A DNA stretch of 64,000 nt from Coriobacteriaceae bacterium (GCA_015062685.1 SUUE01000004.1:17242-81241), one strand, 5' to 3'. Positions 9,054 to 17,425 are shown, counted from the first letter of the stretch. Notes: generated by a model from the sequence alone, not told the origin. Numbers and translations: made by a program.

Positions 9054-9524
9054 ATGGCTTGGACGGGCAAACGCGAAAGGGGAGGCGCCGCATCGGCTCG
9101 GGTCTCCGCATGCTCAAAGCTCGTTGCTATCGTAGCGTCTCTGGCGCTCGTTGCGGCCATCTGCGCCGGTTGCGCTTCCGCGCCCTCTTCCGGATCGCCT
9201 GCTGCGGTTGCTTCGTCTGCATCATCGATCTCGAGCCCCGCAGCCCAATCGGACAGCCCTTCGTACACGTTCAGGTCGAAATCCCAGCTCAAGAGCCATT
9301 ACAAGAAGCATGGTGTTGAGATGGGGTTCGAGAGCGCCCAGGACTATCTCGCGGGTGCGAATGCCGTGATCGCCAACCCGGACGCGCTCCACAAGACGCA
9401 GCGCGAGGACGGCGACGACGTGTACTACCTTCAATCGACCGACGAGCTCGTGGTCGTCTCGACCGACGGCTTCATCCGGACGTATTTCAAGCCCGGTGGA
9501 ATCTCGTATTACAACAAGCAATAG
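9054..9524 (+). CDS. Small secreted lipoprotein with a domain resembling C-terminal toxin (BECR-fold) domains
   Basis: A 156-residue protein. A hydrophobic signal (about 21-39) ends in AGC with Cys40 as likely lipid anchor, followed by a Ser/Ala/Pro-rich linker to about residue 70. The remaining ~85 residues contain HYKKHGVEMGF, YLAGANAVI, VVSTDGFIRTYFKP and YYNKQ. This pattern recalls C-terminal domains of polymorphic toxins and phage proteins assigned to the Barnase-EndoU-ColicinE5-RelE group. That likeness is from memory of the family pattern, not a search. No immunity gene is adjacent. The ATG follows AGAAAGGG. Function is not known. Confidence 0.6.
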   Translation: MAWTGKRERGGAASARVSACSKLVAIVASLALVAAICAGCASAPSSGSPAAVASSASSISSPAAQSDSPSYTFRSKSQLKSHYKKHGVEMGFESAQDYLAGANAVIANPDALHKTQREDGDDVYYLQSTDELVVVSTDGFIRTYFKPGGISYYNKQ

Positions 9525-9540
9525 GCCTAACGCCTCGCGC

Positions 9541-9650
9541 CAACCGTTTCCCCGCGGGCAACTGATTTCCCCTGGGGAAAGTGATTTGGGGAAAGTGATT
9601 GGCGGGCAATTCCCCGGGCGCAACCGATTTCCCGCGGGGAAACGGTTGGG
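9541..9650. repeat. REP-like palindrome cluster 4
   Basis: Mixed units between convergent genes: CAACCGTTTCCCCGCGGG, a CCCCTGGGG variant with AAAGTGATT flanks, and a closing unit ending in AAACGGTTGGG. The outer ends CCAACCGTTT and AAACGGTTGG are mutually inverted, so the whole tract could fold as one large hairpin. Confidence 0.82.
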
Positions 9651-9683
9651 AGAGCGGCTGGGACCCTAGCTATCGCGAGCGGC

Positions 9684-10706
9684 TTATTCCTCGATGGCGG
9701 GGATCGCGATGATGAAGACGGCGCCGCCGCCTACGCGGTTGAGCGCCTCGACGGTGCCGTCGTGCGACTCGACGATGGACTTCACGATGGAGAGCCCCAG
9801 GCCCGTGCCGCCCGTGTTCCGCGCGCGCGAGGCATCGGCGCGGTAGAACCTGCCGAACAGCAGGTTGGGGTCGATGTCGCCGAACCCGGTCCCGTCGTCC
9901 TTCACCTGGATGATCGCGTTGCCGTGCAGCCCCGAGAGCTCGATGGAGATGTGTCCGCCCGGATCGATGAACCTGCTCGCGTTCTCCACGAGGTTCGTGA
10001 GGGCTTCCTTCAAGCGGTCCGCGTTCCCGAGCACGTCGGGGGCCTCGCCGACGATTCGCACGTTCGCCTCGCGTTCCTCCAGGAGCGAATGGAGCGCGTC
10101 GACGACGTCCTGTGCGAGCGACCGCAGGTTGATTCGCGCGAGCTCGGCCGGCTGCGTGGCGTCGTTCTCGATGCGCTGCAGTGCGAGCAAATCGCTCACG
10201 AGCCGCGAGAGCCTCTCGCTTTCCGACACGATGATCGAGGTGAACCTCTCGCGCATTGACGGCGGAAGGTCCGGGTCTTGGAGCATCTCGGCGTTTCCCC
10301 TGATGGCGGTGAGCGGCGTCCGCAGCTCGTGTGCCACGTCGCTCACGAACTCGCTCTGCCTGCGCCCCTCGCGCACGAGGTCACTCTGCTGGGATTCGAG
10401 TTTCCTCACCAGGATACTCGTCGACTCGGAGAGCTCGTCCGCCTCGTAGAGCCGCGTGTCGGGCTCGAACGACACGGGAACGCCCACGCGGTAGGCCGTG
10501 AGCTTGCTGAGCAGCAGCCTGAGCGGCTCGGCGATGAAGTAGCCGATGATCAGGCTTAATATGAACGTGATGAGCGCGCAGGGCACCAGCATCAGGAACG
10601 TGTACCAGGGAAGCGCGTAAACCAGGGTGCAGACGAAGATTATCAGCGCGCCTGCGAGAATCGCAAGCAACGTTGCGAGGAGCGCGAAGTAGGTTTGAAG
10701 CCGCAT
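9684..10706 (-). CDS. Two-component sensor histidine kinase
   Basis: 340 residues with two close membrane segments (about 8-30 and 34-58) and only a very short external loop, so it probably senses within the membrane or from inside. A HAMP-like linker follows, then the phosphoacceptor box VAHELRTPLTAIRGN with His126, and an ATPase domain with N, G1 (DDGTGFG) and G2 (GTGLGLSIV) boxes. Its ATG overlaps the stop of the response regulator gene by one base (TAATG), indicating translational coupling. The signal cannot be inferred. Confidence 0.92.
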   Translation of the reverse strand: MRLQTYFALLATLLAILAGALIIFVCTLVYALPWYTFLMLVPCALITFILSLIIGYFIAEPLRLLLSKLTAYRVGVPVSFEPDTRLYEADELSESTSILVRKLESQQSDLVREGRRQSEFVSDVAHELRTPLTAIRGNAEMLQDPDLPPSMRERFTSIIVSESERLSRLVSDLLALQRIENDATQPAELARINLRSLAQDVVDALHSLLEEREANVRIVGEAPDVLGNADRLKEALTNLVENASRFIDPGGHISIELSGLHGNAIIQVKDDGTGFGDIDPNLLFGRFYRADASRARNTGGTGLGLSIVKSIVESHDGTVEALNRVGGGAVFIIAIPAIEE

Positions 10707-11401
10707 TATTGTTTGAACCTGTACCCGTATCCTCGAACCGTCTCGACGAGGCCGGAGTCGTAACCGGCCGCCTCGATTTTATCACGCAGCCGCTTGATGT
10801 GCGTGTCCACGGTCTTCGTCTCGGTCAGGAATTCCCAGCCCCAGGCGTCGCGGAGCAGGTCCTCGCGCGAGACGACCTTGCCCGCGTTCTTCATCAGGCA
10901 TGCCAGCAGCTCGAACTCGCGGGGCGTGAGGTCGAGCGGGCCGAACTCGCCGGTGGCGGAATGCGCTTCCTCGTCGAGCGTGATCCCGCCGGCCACGATC
11001 GCGTGGCTGGAGGCGGCGAAGTCCCCGCCGGCGCCGCGGCGCAGTAGGGCGTGCACGCGCGCGATCAGCTCGCGCACGCCGAAGGGCTTGGCGAGGTAGT
11101 CGTCGCCGCCGATTTCGAGGCCGACGACCTTGTCGAGTTCGGTGTCGCGCGCCGACAGGAACAGCACGGGCGCCGACGTGATGGAACGGAGGCGCCTGCA
11201 GAGCTCGTAGCCGTCCATGCCAGGGAGCATGATGTCCAGGATGAACAGGTCGAAGGGCGTCTTGCGCGCGGCCGCCAGCGCAGCTTCGCCGTTGTCGAAC
11301 ACATCGACCTCGTAGCCTTCCTTCTTGAGCGCGTAGCTCACGAATTCCGAAATCGAGCTCTCGTCGTCGACGACTAGGATGTGCTTGGTCGTATCAGCCA
11401 T
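10706..11401 (-). CDS. OmpR-family response regulator
   Basis: 231 residues. The receiver domain has acidic residues Asp12 and Asp13, phosphoacceptor Asp56 (LFILDIMLPGMDG) and a conserved Lys near 106. The C-terminal winged helix holds LTPREFELLACL and ends in the family's VRGYGYRF. The ATG at 11401 is preceded by GAGGAGA at ideal spacing, so the 57 extra upstream codons open in this frame are not used. It forms an operon with the downstream kinase and is divergent from coaX across a short AT-rich region. Confidence 0.93.
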   Translation of the reverse strand: MADTTKHILVVDDESSISEFVSYALKKEGYEVDVFDNGEAALAAARKTPFDLFILDIMLPGMDGYELCRRLRSITSAPVLFLSARDTELDKVVGLEIGGDDYLAKPFGVRELIARVHALLRRGAGGDFAASSHAIVAGGITLDEEAHSATGEFGPLDLTPREFELLACLMKNAGKVVSREDLLRDAWGWEFLTETKTVDTHIKRLRDKIEAAGYDSGLVETVRGYGYRFKQ

Positions 11402-11453
11402 GGCGTTCTCCTCGTTAGCTGCTTGCTGGGCAAGGGGTATTCTCTTTGATTGA

Positions 11454-11459
11454 TATAAT
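11454..11459 (+). promoter_or_regulatory. Candidate -10 box in the response regulator / coaX divergent region
   Basis: A perfect TATAAT faces coaX, 73 bases before its start, in the only AT-rich stretch of the gap. No good -35 is seen. The same stretch read on the other strand (TATTAT) could serve the response regulator. Confidence 0.4.
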
Positions 11460-11531
11460 AGCGTTTGAATTAGAAATTCGGAATCAAAAGCGCCTGATAA
11501 ATTGGCGGATATGAAAGGATTTGCAGCGAAC

Positions 11532-12317
11532 ATGCTCCTCGCGATCGATATTGGAAACACCCAGACGGTCATCGGGATCTATGAAGGGTCGCTCCTGCGC
11601 CACATGTGGAGGATCGCGAGCACTAAGACCGACACCTCCGATGAGCTGCGGCTAAAGGTGATGCCGCTGCTCTCTTCCGAGGGCGTCGGCCCCGAGGACG
11701 TGACGGGTGCGGTCCTCGCGTCGGTCGTGCCGTCGCTCGGCTCGGCGTGGAGGCGCGCCCTCGCGCGCATCCTCGGCTTCGAGCCGGTGATCTGCAACGC
11801 CGAGGCGGCGGGGGAGCTGTTCGAGACGACGTACGCTAACCCATCGGAGATAGGCGCGGACCGCGTCGCGGACGCCGTGGCGGCCCGCGAGCTCTACGGC
11901 GCCCCCGTCGTGGTGGTCGATTTCGGCACCGCGACGAACCTCGAGGTCATCGATGCGGAAGGGCGCTTCATCGGCGGCATCATCGCGCCGGGGCTCGAGA
12001 CGTCCGCCGCCGCGCTGTTCGCGCACGCGACCAAGCTGCCAGCCATCGAGCTCGTTGACCCGGGCGCCGCGATCGGCAGGAGCACCGTGCACGCCATGCA
12101 GTCGGGCATCGTCTACGGCGAGGCCGACCGCGTCGACGGCTTCGTGACGCGCGTGTTCGCCGAGCTCGGCTACGAGGCGCCGGTCGTCGCGACGGGCGGG
12201 CTGGCCGCGGTCATGGGCCCCTTGTGCCGCACCGTCACCGCGGTGAACCCCGAGCTCACGCTCGAGGGGCTGCGGCTGGTGCACGAGGGCGGCGCGCGTG
12301 CGAAGGGCGGTAAGTAG
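11532..12317 (+). CDS. coaX: Type III pantothenate kinase
   Basis: CoaX phosphorylates pantothenate, the first step of coenzyme A synthesis, and unlike CoaA is not inhibited by CoA. The 261-residue product opens with LLAIDIGNTQT, the phosphate-binding loop of the ASKHA fold, and has DFGTATNLEVID and GGIIAPGLETS downstream, all typical. The ATG at 11532 is chosen because family members start right at this loop and AAAGGA lies upstream; 10 more codons could be read from 11502. The Tsa fusion gene starts 5 bases after its stop, so the two are likely co-transcribed. Confidence 0.94.
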   Translation: MLLAIDIGNTQTVIGIYEGSLLRHMWRIASTKTDTSDELRLKVMPLLSSEGVGPEDVTGAVLASVVPSLGSAWRRALARILGFEPVICNAEAAGELFETTYANPSEIGADRVADAVAARELYGAPVVVVDFGTATNLEVIDAEGRFIGGIIAPGLETSAAALFAHATKLPAIELVDPGAAIGRSTVHAMQSGIVYGEADRVDGFVTRVFAELGYEAPVVATGGLAAVMGPLCRTVTAVNPELTLEGLRLVHEGGARAKGGK

Positions 12318-12322
12318 CGTTC

Positions 12323-15300
12323 ATGGGTGCGGAATTCAATCTGGTTGCGCGGAGCGGTTCGCCCGTGCAGACCAAGGCTATCGGCGCGGCGCTCGGGCAG
12401 TGCCTCCGCGCGGGAGACGTCGTGCTGCTCTCGGGTGACCTGGGAGCGGGGAAGACCCAGTTCGTGCAGGGCGTCGCGCAAGGTTTGGGGGCTGCCGAGG
12501 TTCCCATCAGCCCCACGTTCAACATCGTGCTCACGTATGGTTCGGGGCGCTTGCCGCTGCACCATTTCGACTTGTACAGGCTCGACGAGCAGGAGCAGCT
12601 CGACGACATCGGGCTGCGGGAGTACCTCGAGTCGGGCGGCGCGTGCTTCGTCGAATGGGCCGAGAAATTTCCTGACGCGTTCGACGAGTTCCTCTCGATC
12701 AGCGTCGCGAAAGTGTCCGATGAGGTGCGGGAGATCGCGGTCAGGGCGGTCGGCGGGCAGTACGAGGAGCTCCTTGAGAGCTGGAAGGCCCGGATCGATG
12801 CCGCGCTCGCGGGCGATGGCGCCTCCGCGCCGGATCAGAGTGGGGCGGAAAAGTTAGCCACGGCGTTTTCCCCGCGGGAAATCGGTTGCCCGCGGGGAGA
12901 CGATTCCGCGCGGACCAGCGTCGCCCCATCGGCGGCCGCCGCGCGCTACGTGCTCGCATTCGACACCGCCAACGAGGTGGTCGCGATCGGCGTCGGGACC
13001 CTGGACGCGCCCAGCCGCTCGATCGACATAGTCGCGACGCGCGAGGTGAGGGCGCACCGCGCGTCCAACACCCAGCTGCTCGCGCAAGTCGACGAGCTCC
13101 TCGCCCAAGCGGGCGTTCGCCGCGGGCAGATCGCGTGCGTGTGCGTGGGGCGCGGCCCGGGCTCGTTCACCGGCGTGCGCATCGCCATGGCGACGGCCAA
13201 GGGAATCGCGCAGGCGCTCGGCGTCGCGCTCGTGGGCGTATCGACGCTCGACGCAGTGGCCTGGAACGCATGGGCGCAGGGCGTTCGCGGCGACTTGCTC
13301 GTGGTGGCGGACGCCATGCGCAAGGAGGTGTATCCCGCGCGGTTCTCCCTGTTCGACGACGGGGCGAGGCGCTCGGGGGCGGACCGCGTCGTGAAGGCCG
13401 ACGCTTTCGCCGGGGAAATCGCGCAGCCCGGCTGGAGGGGCGGGGAGTGCCTCGACGGCTCCGCGCTCGACCTGCTCATCGCGGGCGACGGGCTCGTCAA
13501 GTACCGGGAGCTGTACGAGCCGTACGGCCAGGTGCTCGACGAGGGCCTTTGGGAATCGACGGGCCTCGGGCTCCTGCTCGCGCTCGAGCATGCCTGGCGG
13601 TCGGGCTCCGCCGATCCCCTCGACGCGATTCGCCATGATCCCGGCCTGCTGCTTCCCGTGTACACGCGCCTTTCGGACGCCGAGGAGAACGAGCGCATAA
13701 AGCTCGCGAACAACGAGGAGAAGAACCTGGCCACGGGCGTGCAGGACGTCGCGCCCGATGGCGGGAAGGGCCGCGCGACCATGCACGCCGCCGCGCGCGT
13801 CGTCGCGCGCGCCGACGGGCAAGGGGTGGCCTACAGGCCGCTCGATGCGGAGCACGCCGAGGGCGTGGCCGCGATCGAGGCGACGGCCATGGGCACCGAC
13901 GCGTGGAGCGCGCGCCTGGTAGGCGACGAGCTCGGGCGCCGTGACCGCAGCTGGTGGATCGCGGAGGCCGATGGCGCGCTCGTGGGCTATGCGGGAGGCC
14001 TCGTCGTGGACGGCGATCTGCAGGTGCTCAAGGTGGCGGTCTTGCCGGAATGGCGCCGCCGCGGCATAGCGCGCGAGCTCGTCGTCAGGCTCGCTGAAGA
14101 CGCGCGTAACCTGGGCGCTTCGACGTGCTCGCTCGAGGTTCGCCTGTCCAACGAGGGCGCGCAGGCGTTCTACGAGTCGCTCGGGCTGGAGCGCGTCGGC
14201 GTGCGCCCGCGCTATTATTCCGACCGCGAGGACGCCGCCATCATGCAGGGCCCGCTGCCCGCCGCCGTGCGCGACGTCGCGGGCATGGAGCTCAAGCACC
14301 TGGAGGGCGGGGAAGGTGCCACGGCGCACGAACGTCCGCTCGTGCTCGCCATCGAGTCCTCGTGCGACGAGACGGCGGGCGCCGTCGTGGACGGCGAGGG
14401 GAACCTGCTCGCCGACGTCGTCGCTTCGCAGATCGATTTCCACTCGAGGTTCGGGGGCGTCGTGCCCGAGATCGCGAGCCGCAAGCACATTGAGGCCATA
14501 TGCGGCGTGTCTGCCGAGGCGCTCGAGACGGCGGGCGTGACCTGGGGCGACCTTGATGCGGTTGCCGTGACGTACGCGCCGGGGCTGCTCGGCGCGCTCG
14601 TGGTGGGCGTGGCGTTCGCGAAGGGGGCCGCATGGGCGCTCGACGTGCCGTTCGTCGGGGTGAACCACCTGGAAGGGCATCTGTATGCCAACAAGATCGG
14701 CGATCCCGGCTTCGAGCCGCCGGCCGTGGTTTCGCTGGTGTCGGGCGGAAACACGATGCTCGTGCACATGCGCGGGTGGGGCGATTACGTCACGCTCGGC
14801 GCGACGATTGACGACGCGGTGGGCGAGGCCTTCGACAAGGTGTCGAAAGCGCTGGGGCTGGGGTATCCCGGTGGCCCGGTGATCTCGCGCGAGGCGGCGA
14901 AAGGAAACCCCGACGCGATCGAGTTCCCGCGGGCGATGCTGCATTCCCATGATCTGCGGTTCTCGCTGTCGGGCCTCAAGACCGCGGTGGTGAACTACAT
15001 AAACAAGGAGCGACAGGCGGGGCGCGAGCTGTGCGTCCCGGATATCGCCGCGAGCTTCCAGCAGGCGGTCGTCGACGTGCAGGTGGCGAAAGCGAAGGAT
15101 GCGCTCAAGCAGACGGGCGCGCGCACGTTCTGCCTCGGCGGCGGCGTGGCTGCGAACCCGGTTCTCCGCGCGGCGTACGAGGACATGTGCGCGCGGATGG
15201 GCGTCAAGCTCGTCATGCCGCCGCTCGCGAGCTGCGGCGACAATGCGGGCATGATCGCCCTTGTGGCCCTCGACCGCTATAAGGCTGGCCGCTTCTTCGA

Positions 15301-15349
15301 CCTGACGGCAGACGCCCAAGCCCACGCGAGCCTCGACGAGCCGTACTGA
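12323..15349 (+). CDS. Four-domain fusion TsaE - TsaB - RimI acetyltransferase - TsaD
   Basis: 1008 residues that combine genes usually separate. Residues 1-165 are TsaE, with Walker A GDLGAGKTQF and VEWAEKF. About 207-450 is TsaB (AFDTANEVVAIG, GRGPGSFTGVRIAMATAKG). About 493-646 is a GNAT acetyltransferase of RimI type (VAVLPEWRRRGIARELV). About 670-1008 is TsaD with ESSCDETA and the metal site NHLEGH. TsaB, TsaE and TsaD together transfer threonylcarbamoyl to A37 of ANN-reading tRNAs; RimI acetylates ribosomal protein S18. The TsaE-TsaB linker (about 182-196) is encoded by a copy of the genomic palindrome. TsaC is not in the window. Confidence 0.92.
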   Translation: MGAEFNLVARSGSPVQTKAIGAALGQCLRAGDVVLLSGDLGAGKTQFVQGVAQGLGAAEVPISPTFNIVLTYGSGRLPLHHFDLYRLDEQEQLDDIGLREYLESGGACFVEWAEKFPDAFDEFLSISVAKVSDEVREIAVRAVGGQYEELLESWKARIDAALAGDGASAPDQSGAEKLATAFSPREIGCPRGDDSARTSVAPSAAAARYVLAFDTANEVVAIGVGTLDAPSRSIDIVATREVRAHRASNTQLLAQVDELLAQAGVRRGQIACVCVGRGPGSFTGVRIAMATAKGIAQALGVALVGVSTLDAVAWNAWAQGVRGDLLVVADAMRKEVYPARFSLFDDGARRSGADRVVKADAFAGEIAQPGWRGGECLDGSALDLLIAGDGLVKYRELYEPYGQVLDEGLWESTGLGLLLALEHAWRSGSADPLDAIRHDPGLLLPVYTRLSDAEENERIKLANNEEKNLATGVQDVAPDGGKGRATMHAAARVVARADGQGVAYRPLDAEHAEGVAAIEATAMGTDAWSARLVGDELGRRDRSWWIAEADGALVGYAGGLVVDGDLQVLKVAVLPEWRRRGIARELVVRLAEDARNLGASTCSLEVRLSNEGAQAFYESLGLERVGVRPRYYSDREDAAIMQGPLPAAVRDVAGMELKHLEGGEGATAHERPLVLAIESSCDETAGAVVDGEGNLLADVVASQIDFHSRFGGVVPEIASRKHIEAICGVSAEALETAGVTWGDLDAVAVTYAPGLLGALVVGVAFAKGAAWALDVPFVGVNHLEGHLYANKIGDPGFEPPAVVSLVSGGNTMLVHMRGWGDYVTLGATIDDAVGEAFDKVSKALGLGYPGGPVISREAAKGNPDAIEFPRAMLHSHDLRFSLSGLKTAVVNYINKERQAGRELCVPDIAASFQQAVVDVQVAKAKDALKQTGARTFCLGGGVAANPVLRAAYEDMCARMGVKLVMPPLASCGDNAGMIALVALDRYKAGRFFDLTADAQAHASLDEPY
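12866..12899. repeat. REP-like palindrome 5, in frame inside the Tsa fusion gene
   Basis: CCCCGCGGG, core AAATCGGTTG, CCCGCGGGG, read in frame as roughly FSPREIGCPRG within the TsaE-TsaB linker. Directly before it, 12851-12865 reads AAGTTAGCCACGGCG, the same 15 bases found inverted beside cluster 16. Confidence 0.88.
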
Positions 15350-15366
15350 TCCCGCACCTAGCTCTC

Positions 15367-15484
15367 TCCCCGCGGGCAACCGGTTTCCCGCGGGGAAACC
15401 GGTTGCGCCAATCATTTTCCCCAGGGGAAATCAGTTGCCCGCGGGGAAGTTGGTTGGGAAGTTGGTTGGGAGTCCTGTGGCCCG
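15367..15484. repeat. REP-like palindrome cluster 6
   Basis: A standard unit (core CAACCGGTTT) followed by a CCCCAGGGG variant, another CCCGCGGGG, and a short doubled AAGTTGGTTGGG. It lies between the convergent tsa fusion and menG, just before the hairpin at 15502. Confidence 0.82.
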
Positions 15485-15501
15485 GCAGTTTCGCTAAAAA
15501 G

Positions 15502-15534
15502 AAGAATCACTTTCCCCGCGGGAAAGTGATTCTT
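15502..15534. terminator. Bidirectional terminator formed by a repeat-family palindrome
   Basis: A perfect 15-base stem, AAGAATCACTTTCCC against GGGAAAGTGATTCTT, encloses a CGC loop. A-rich sequence precedes it (CTAAAAAG), giving a T-run on the minus strand for menG, and TT follows on the plus strand. It is placed exactly between two convergent genes. This copy of the palindrome family has all the features of an intrinsic terminator. Confidence 0.75.
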
Positions 15535-15569
15535 TTGGTTGCTCGCGATGTCCGGCGTGTTCGGAAGGG

Positions 15570-16331
15570 CTAGGCTTGCTTGTGCGCGACGTGCACGGCC
15601 GCGATGCCGCCGGTGTAGTTCTGCCATGTGACATCGGTGAAGCCGGCTTCTTCCATCATCTCGGCCAGGCCCCGCTGGTCCGGGAAGGCGCGGATCGAGC
15701 TCGACAGGTAGACGAAGCCGGAGCGATCGCCGGTGATGAGCCCGCCCCAAAACGGGATGAGGTGCTTCAGGTAGAACATGTACAGCGCACGCCATACCGG
15801 GTTCGGCGGCGTCGAGAATTCCAGGCATACGAGCGCACCGCCGGGCTTGAGCACGCGGTGCATCTCCGCGAGGGCGCGCGGCCGGTCGGGCATGTTGCGT
15901 ATGCCGTACGCCATCGTGATGACGTCGTAGCTCTCGTCGTCGTACGGGATGTCTTGCGCGTCGACCACGTCGAAGTCGATGGGGACGTTCCCGAAATCGC
16001 CGTTCGCCTGGTGAGCACGCGCAACTTCGAGCATCGCCGGCACGAGGTCGGTGCATTGGATGTGCTTCGGGCGGTGGAAGCGCGCGACCCAGCGCGAGAC
16101 GTCTCCCGTGCCTCCTGCGATGTCGAGCACGTCGTGCTCGGGCTTGATGGGGGCTTGCCTCATCATTCCGTCGAGCCAGCGACGATACGATCCGAAGCTC
16201 GAGACGGCGTTGAACAGCTCGTACTTGCGCGCGATGGTGGTGAAGATTTCCTTTACCCGCTCCGTGGATAGCTCAGCCGGCGCGGCGAGCCCCGTCGCGG
16301 TGTCAATGGTGGTGTCGGTGGGTTCAATCAT
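15570..16331 (-). CDS. menG: Demethylmenaquinone methyltransferase (UbiE/MenG)
   Basis: The enzyme methylates demethylmenaquinone with S-adenosylmethionine in the last step of menaquinone synthesis. The SAM-binding motif VLDIAGGTGDVSRW and the family segments YGIRNMPDRPRALAEMHRVL and LEFSTPPN are present; length is 253 residues. The ATG at 16331 has no ribosome site but TATACT ends only 6 bases before it, which suggests a leaderless message. Menaquinone would feed the flavin reductases and molybdoenzymes of this window. It is convergent with the tsa fusion. Confidence 0.93.
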   Translation of the reverse strand: MIEPTDTTIDTATGLAAPAELSTERVKEIFTTIARKYELFNAVSSFGSYRRWLDGMMRQAPIKPEHDVLDIAGGTGDVSRWVARFHRPKHIQCTDLVPAMLEVARAHQANGDFGNVPIDFDVVDAQDIPYDDESYDVITMAYGIRNMPDRPRALAEMHRVLKPGGALVCLEFSTPPNPVWRALYMFYLKHLIPFWGGLITGDRSGFVYLSSSIRAFPDQRGLAEMMEEAGFTDVTWQNYTGGIAAVHVAHKQA

Positions 16332-16337
16332 GCTCTT

Positions 16338-16343
16338 AGTATA
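16338..16343 (-). promoter_or_regulatory. -10 box of a possible leaderless menG message
   Basis: Read on the minus strand, TATACT is followed by six bases (AAGAGC) and then the ATG of menG. That spacing would put the transcription start at or next to the start codon. No -35 match is evident. Confidence 0.45.
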
Positions 16344-16382
16344 TACGATAGGATGCCGGACCCTCGTCGGCGCTCCGGCTCG

Positions 16383-16495
16383 ATCATTTTCCCCAGGGGA
16401 AACCGGTTGCCCGCGGGGAGCAATCATTTACCCGCGGGGAAACTGGTTGCCAATCGTTTTCCCCAGGGGAAATCAGTTTCCCGCGGGGAAAACGG
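16383..16495. repeat. REP-like palindrome cluster 7, divergent gap
   Basis: Two CCCCAGGGG variants and three CCCGCGGGG arms alternate with YYRR cores (AACCGGTT, AACTGGTT, AATCAGTT). It fills most of the 323-base gap between menG and the small membrane protein; nothing else but the two promoter regions is seen there. Confidence 0.83.
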
Positions 16496-16654
16496 GCGGG
16501 CGGGAAAACGCCCCGCGGCCCATCTCGGGGCCTCCCTCAATGCCGCCCGCCGCCCGCATCCGCATACCATATGAACTTTCAAGTTCACCGGGCGCAGGAT
16601 GTTATGATACGGGGCTGTACACAAGCCACCAGGATGAGAATGGCAGAGGACGGT

Positions 16655-16864
16655 ATGTCTAAAAAGCAGCAGAAGTCAAAGCAGAAATTGACGCAGAAAC
16701 AACGCGAAGATCGCGTCAAGGCCGCCGAGGAGCGCGCCAAGCGCGAAGCGGCCGCGAAGGAGCGCAAAGAGCGCACCAAGCGCATCTTCACTATCGTCGT
16801 CTGCGTCATCCTCGTGTTGGCGCTCGGCATCCCGACCATGGCGATCGCCGTCTTGGGCTCGTAG
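16655..16864 (+). CDS. Small basic single-span membrane protein
   Basis: 69 residues: a long Lys/Arg/Glu/Gln-rich, probably helical cytoplasmic head (residues 1-44) and one hydrophobic segment (about 45-66) near the C-terminus. The ATG at 16655 follows GAGGA at 5-base spacing; in-frame ATGs further upstream have poorer sites. It directly precedes tatA, and such small proteins often sit beside translocon genes, but I do not recognise the family. A protein of the same plan is encoded at 47400-47606. Confidence 0.65.
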   Translation: MSKKQQKSKQKLTQKQREDRVKAAEERAKREAAAKERKERTKRIFTIVVCVILVLALGIPTMAIAVLGS

Positions 16865-16882
16865 CGACCGGGGGTATTCAGC

Positions 16883-17425
16883 GTGTTCGGTATAGGCGGC
16901 TTCGAGCTATTCATCATCCTCATATTCGCATTTCTCATCTTCGGCCCCGACAAGCTGCCGGAAATCGGCAGGACGGTCGGCCGCGCCATCGCGAAGTTCC
17001 GCGAGGCGCAAGAGGACATGAACGAGACGCTCGGCAACGAGGGCCTCTTCGACCCCAACAACCCCGACGAGCCTTTCAAGGATCCCATCGAGGCGCTCGA
17101 CAAGCTTGCCAAGCGCCAAGAGGAGAAGAAGAAGGAGCGCCAGGAAAAGGAAGAGAAGGAAAAGGCAGGGCAGGAATCGGAGAAGAAGCAGGACGCGCCT
17201 GCTTCCGGGGGCGATTCCGCGAAGGGCGAGAAGCCTGCGCGCCAGGAGACCTTCACGGAGCGAAAGGCCCGTTACGAGCGCGAGCGCGCCGAGCGCAAGG
17301 CTGCCGAGGCCAAAGCGGCCGGCGAGGCTCCCGCGAAGGACGAGGCGCCCGCTCCCGCTGAGGCGTCCGGAGCCGAGGGCGATGCCGCCGAAGCCTCCGA
17401 TTCCGCTGAGGGGGGTGAGCGCTAA
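16883..17425 (+). CDS. tatA: Twin-arginine translocase subunit TatA/TatB
   Basis: One N-terminal membrane helix (FELFIILIFAFLIFGPDKLP) followed by an amphipathic helix (EIGRTVGRAIAKFREAQEDM) is the TatA/B architecture. The FGPDKLPE stretch is close to the TatA/B consensus. Beyond residue 80 the protein is a long charged, Ala/Glu/Lys-rich tail, making it 180 residues, nearer TatB in length. The GTG start at 16883 lies 9 bases after a G-rich site. Its stop overlaps the tatC start (TAATG). Only one TatA/B gene is present here; whether it serves both roles is unknown. Confidence 0.88.
   Translation: MFGIGGFELFIILIFAFLIFGPDKLPEIGRTVGRAIAKFREAQEDMNETLGNEGLFDPNNPDEPFKDPIEALDKLAKRQEEKKKERQEKEEKEKAGQESEKKQDAPASGGDSAKGEKPARQETFTERKARYERERAERKAAEAKAAGEAPAKDEAPAPAEASGAEGDAAEASDSAEGGER

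Noticed and set aside
8815-9117. Longer form of BioY starting near 9117
   Set aside because: The extension runs through a palindrome and has no conserved BioY sequence; ATG 8814 has AGGAGA.
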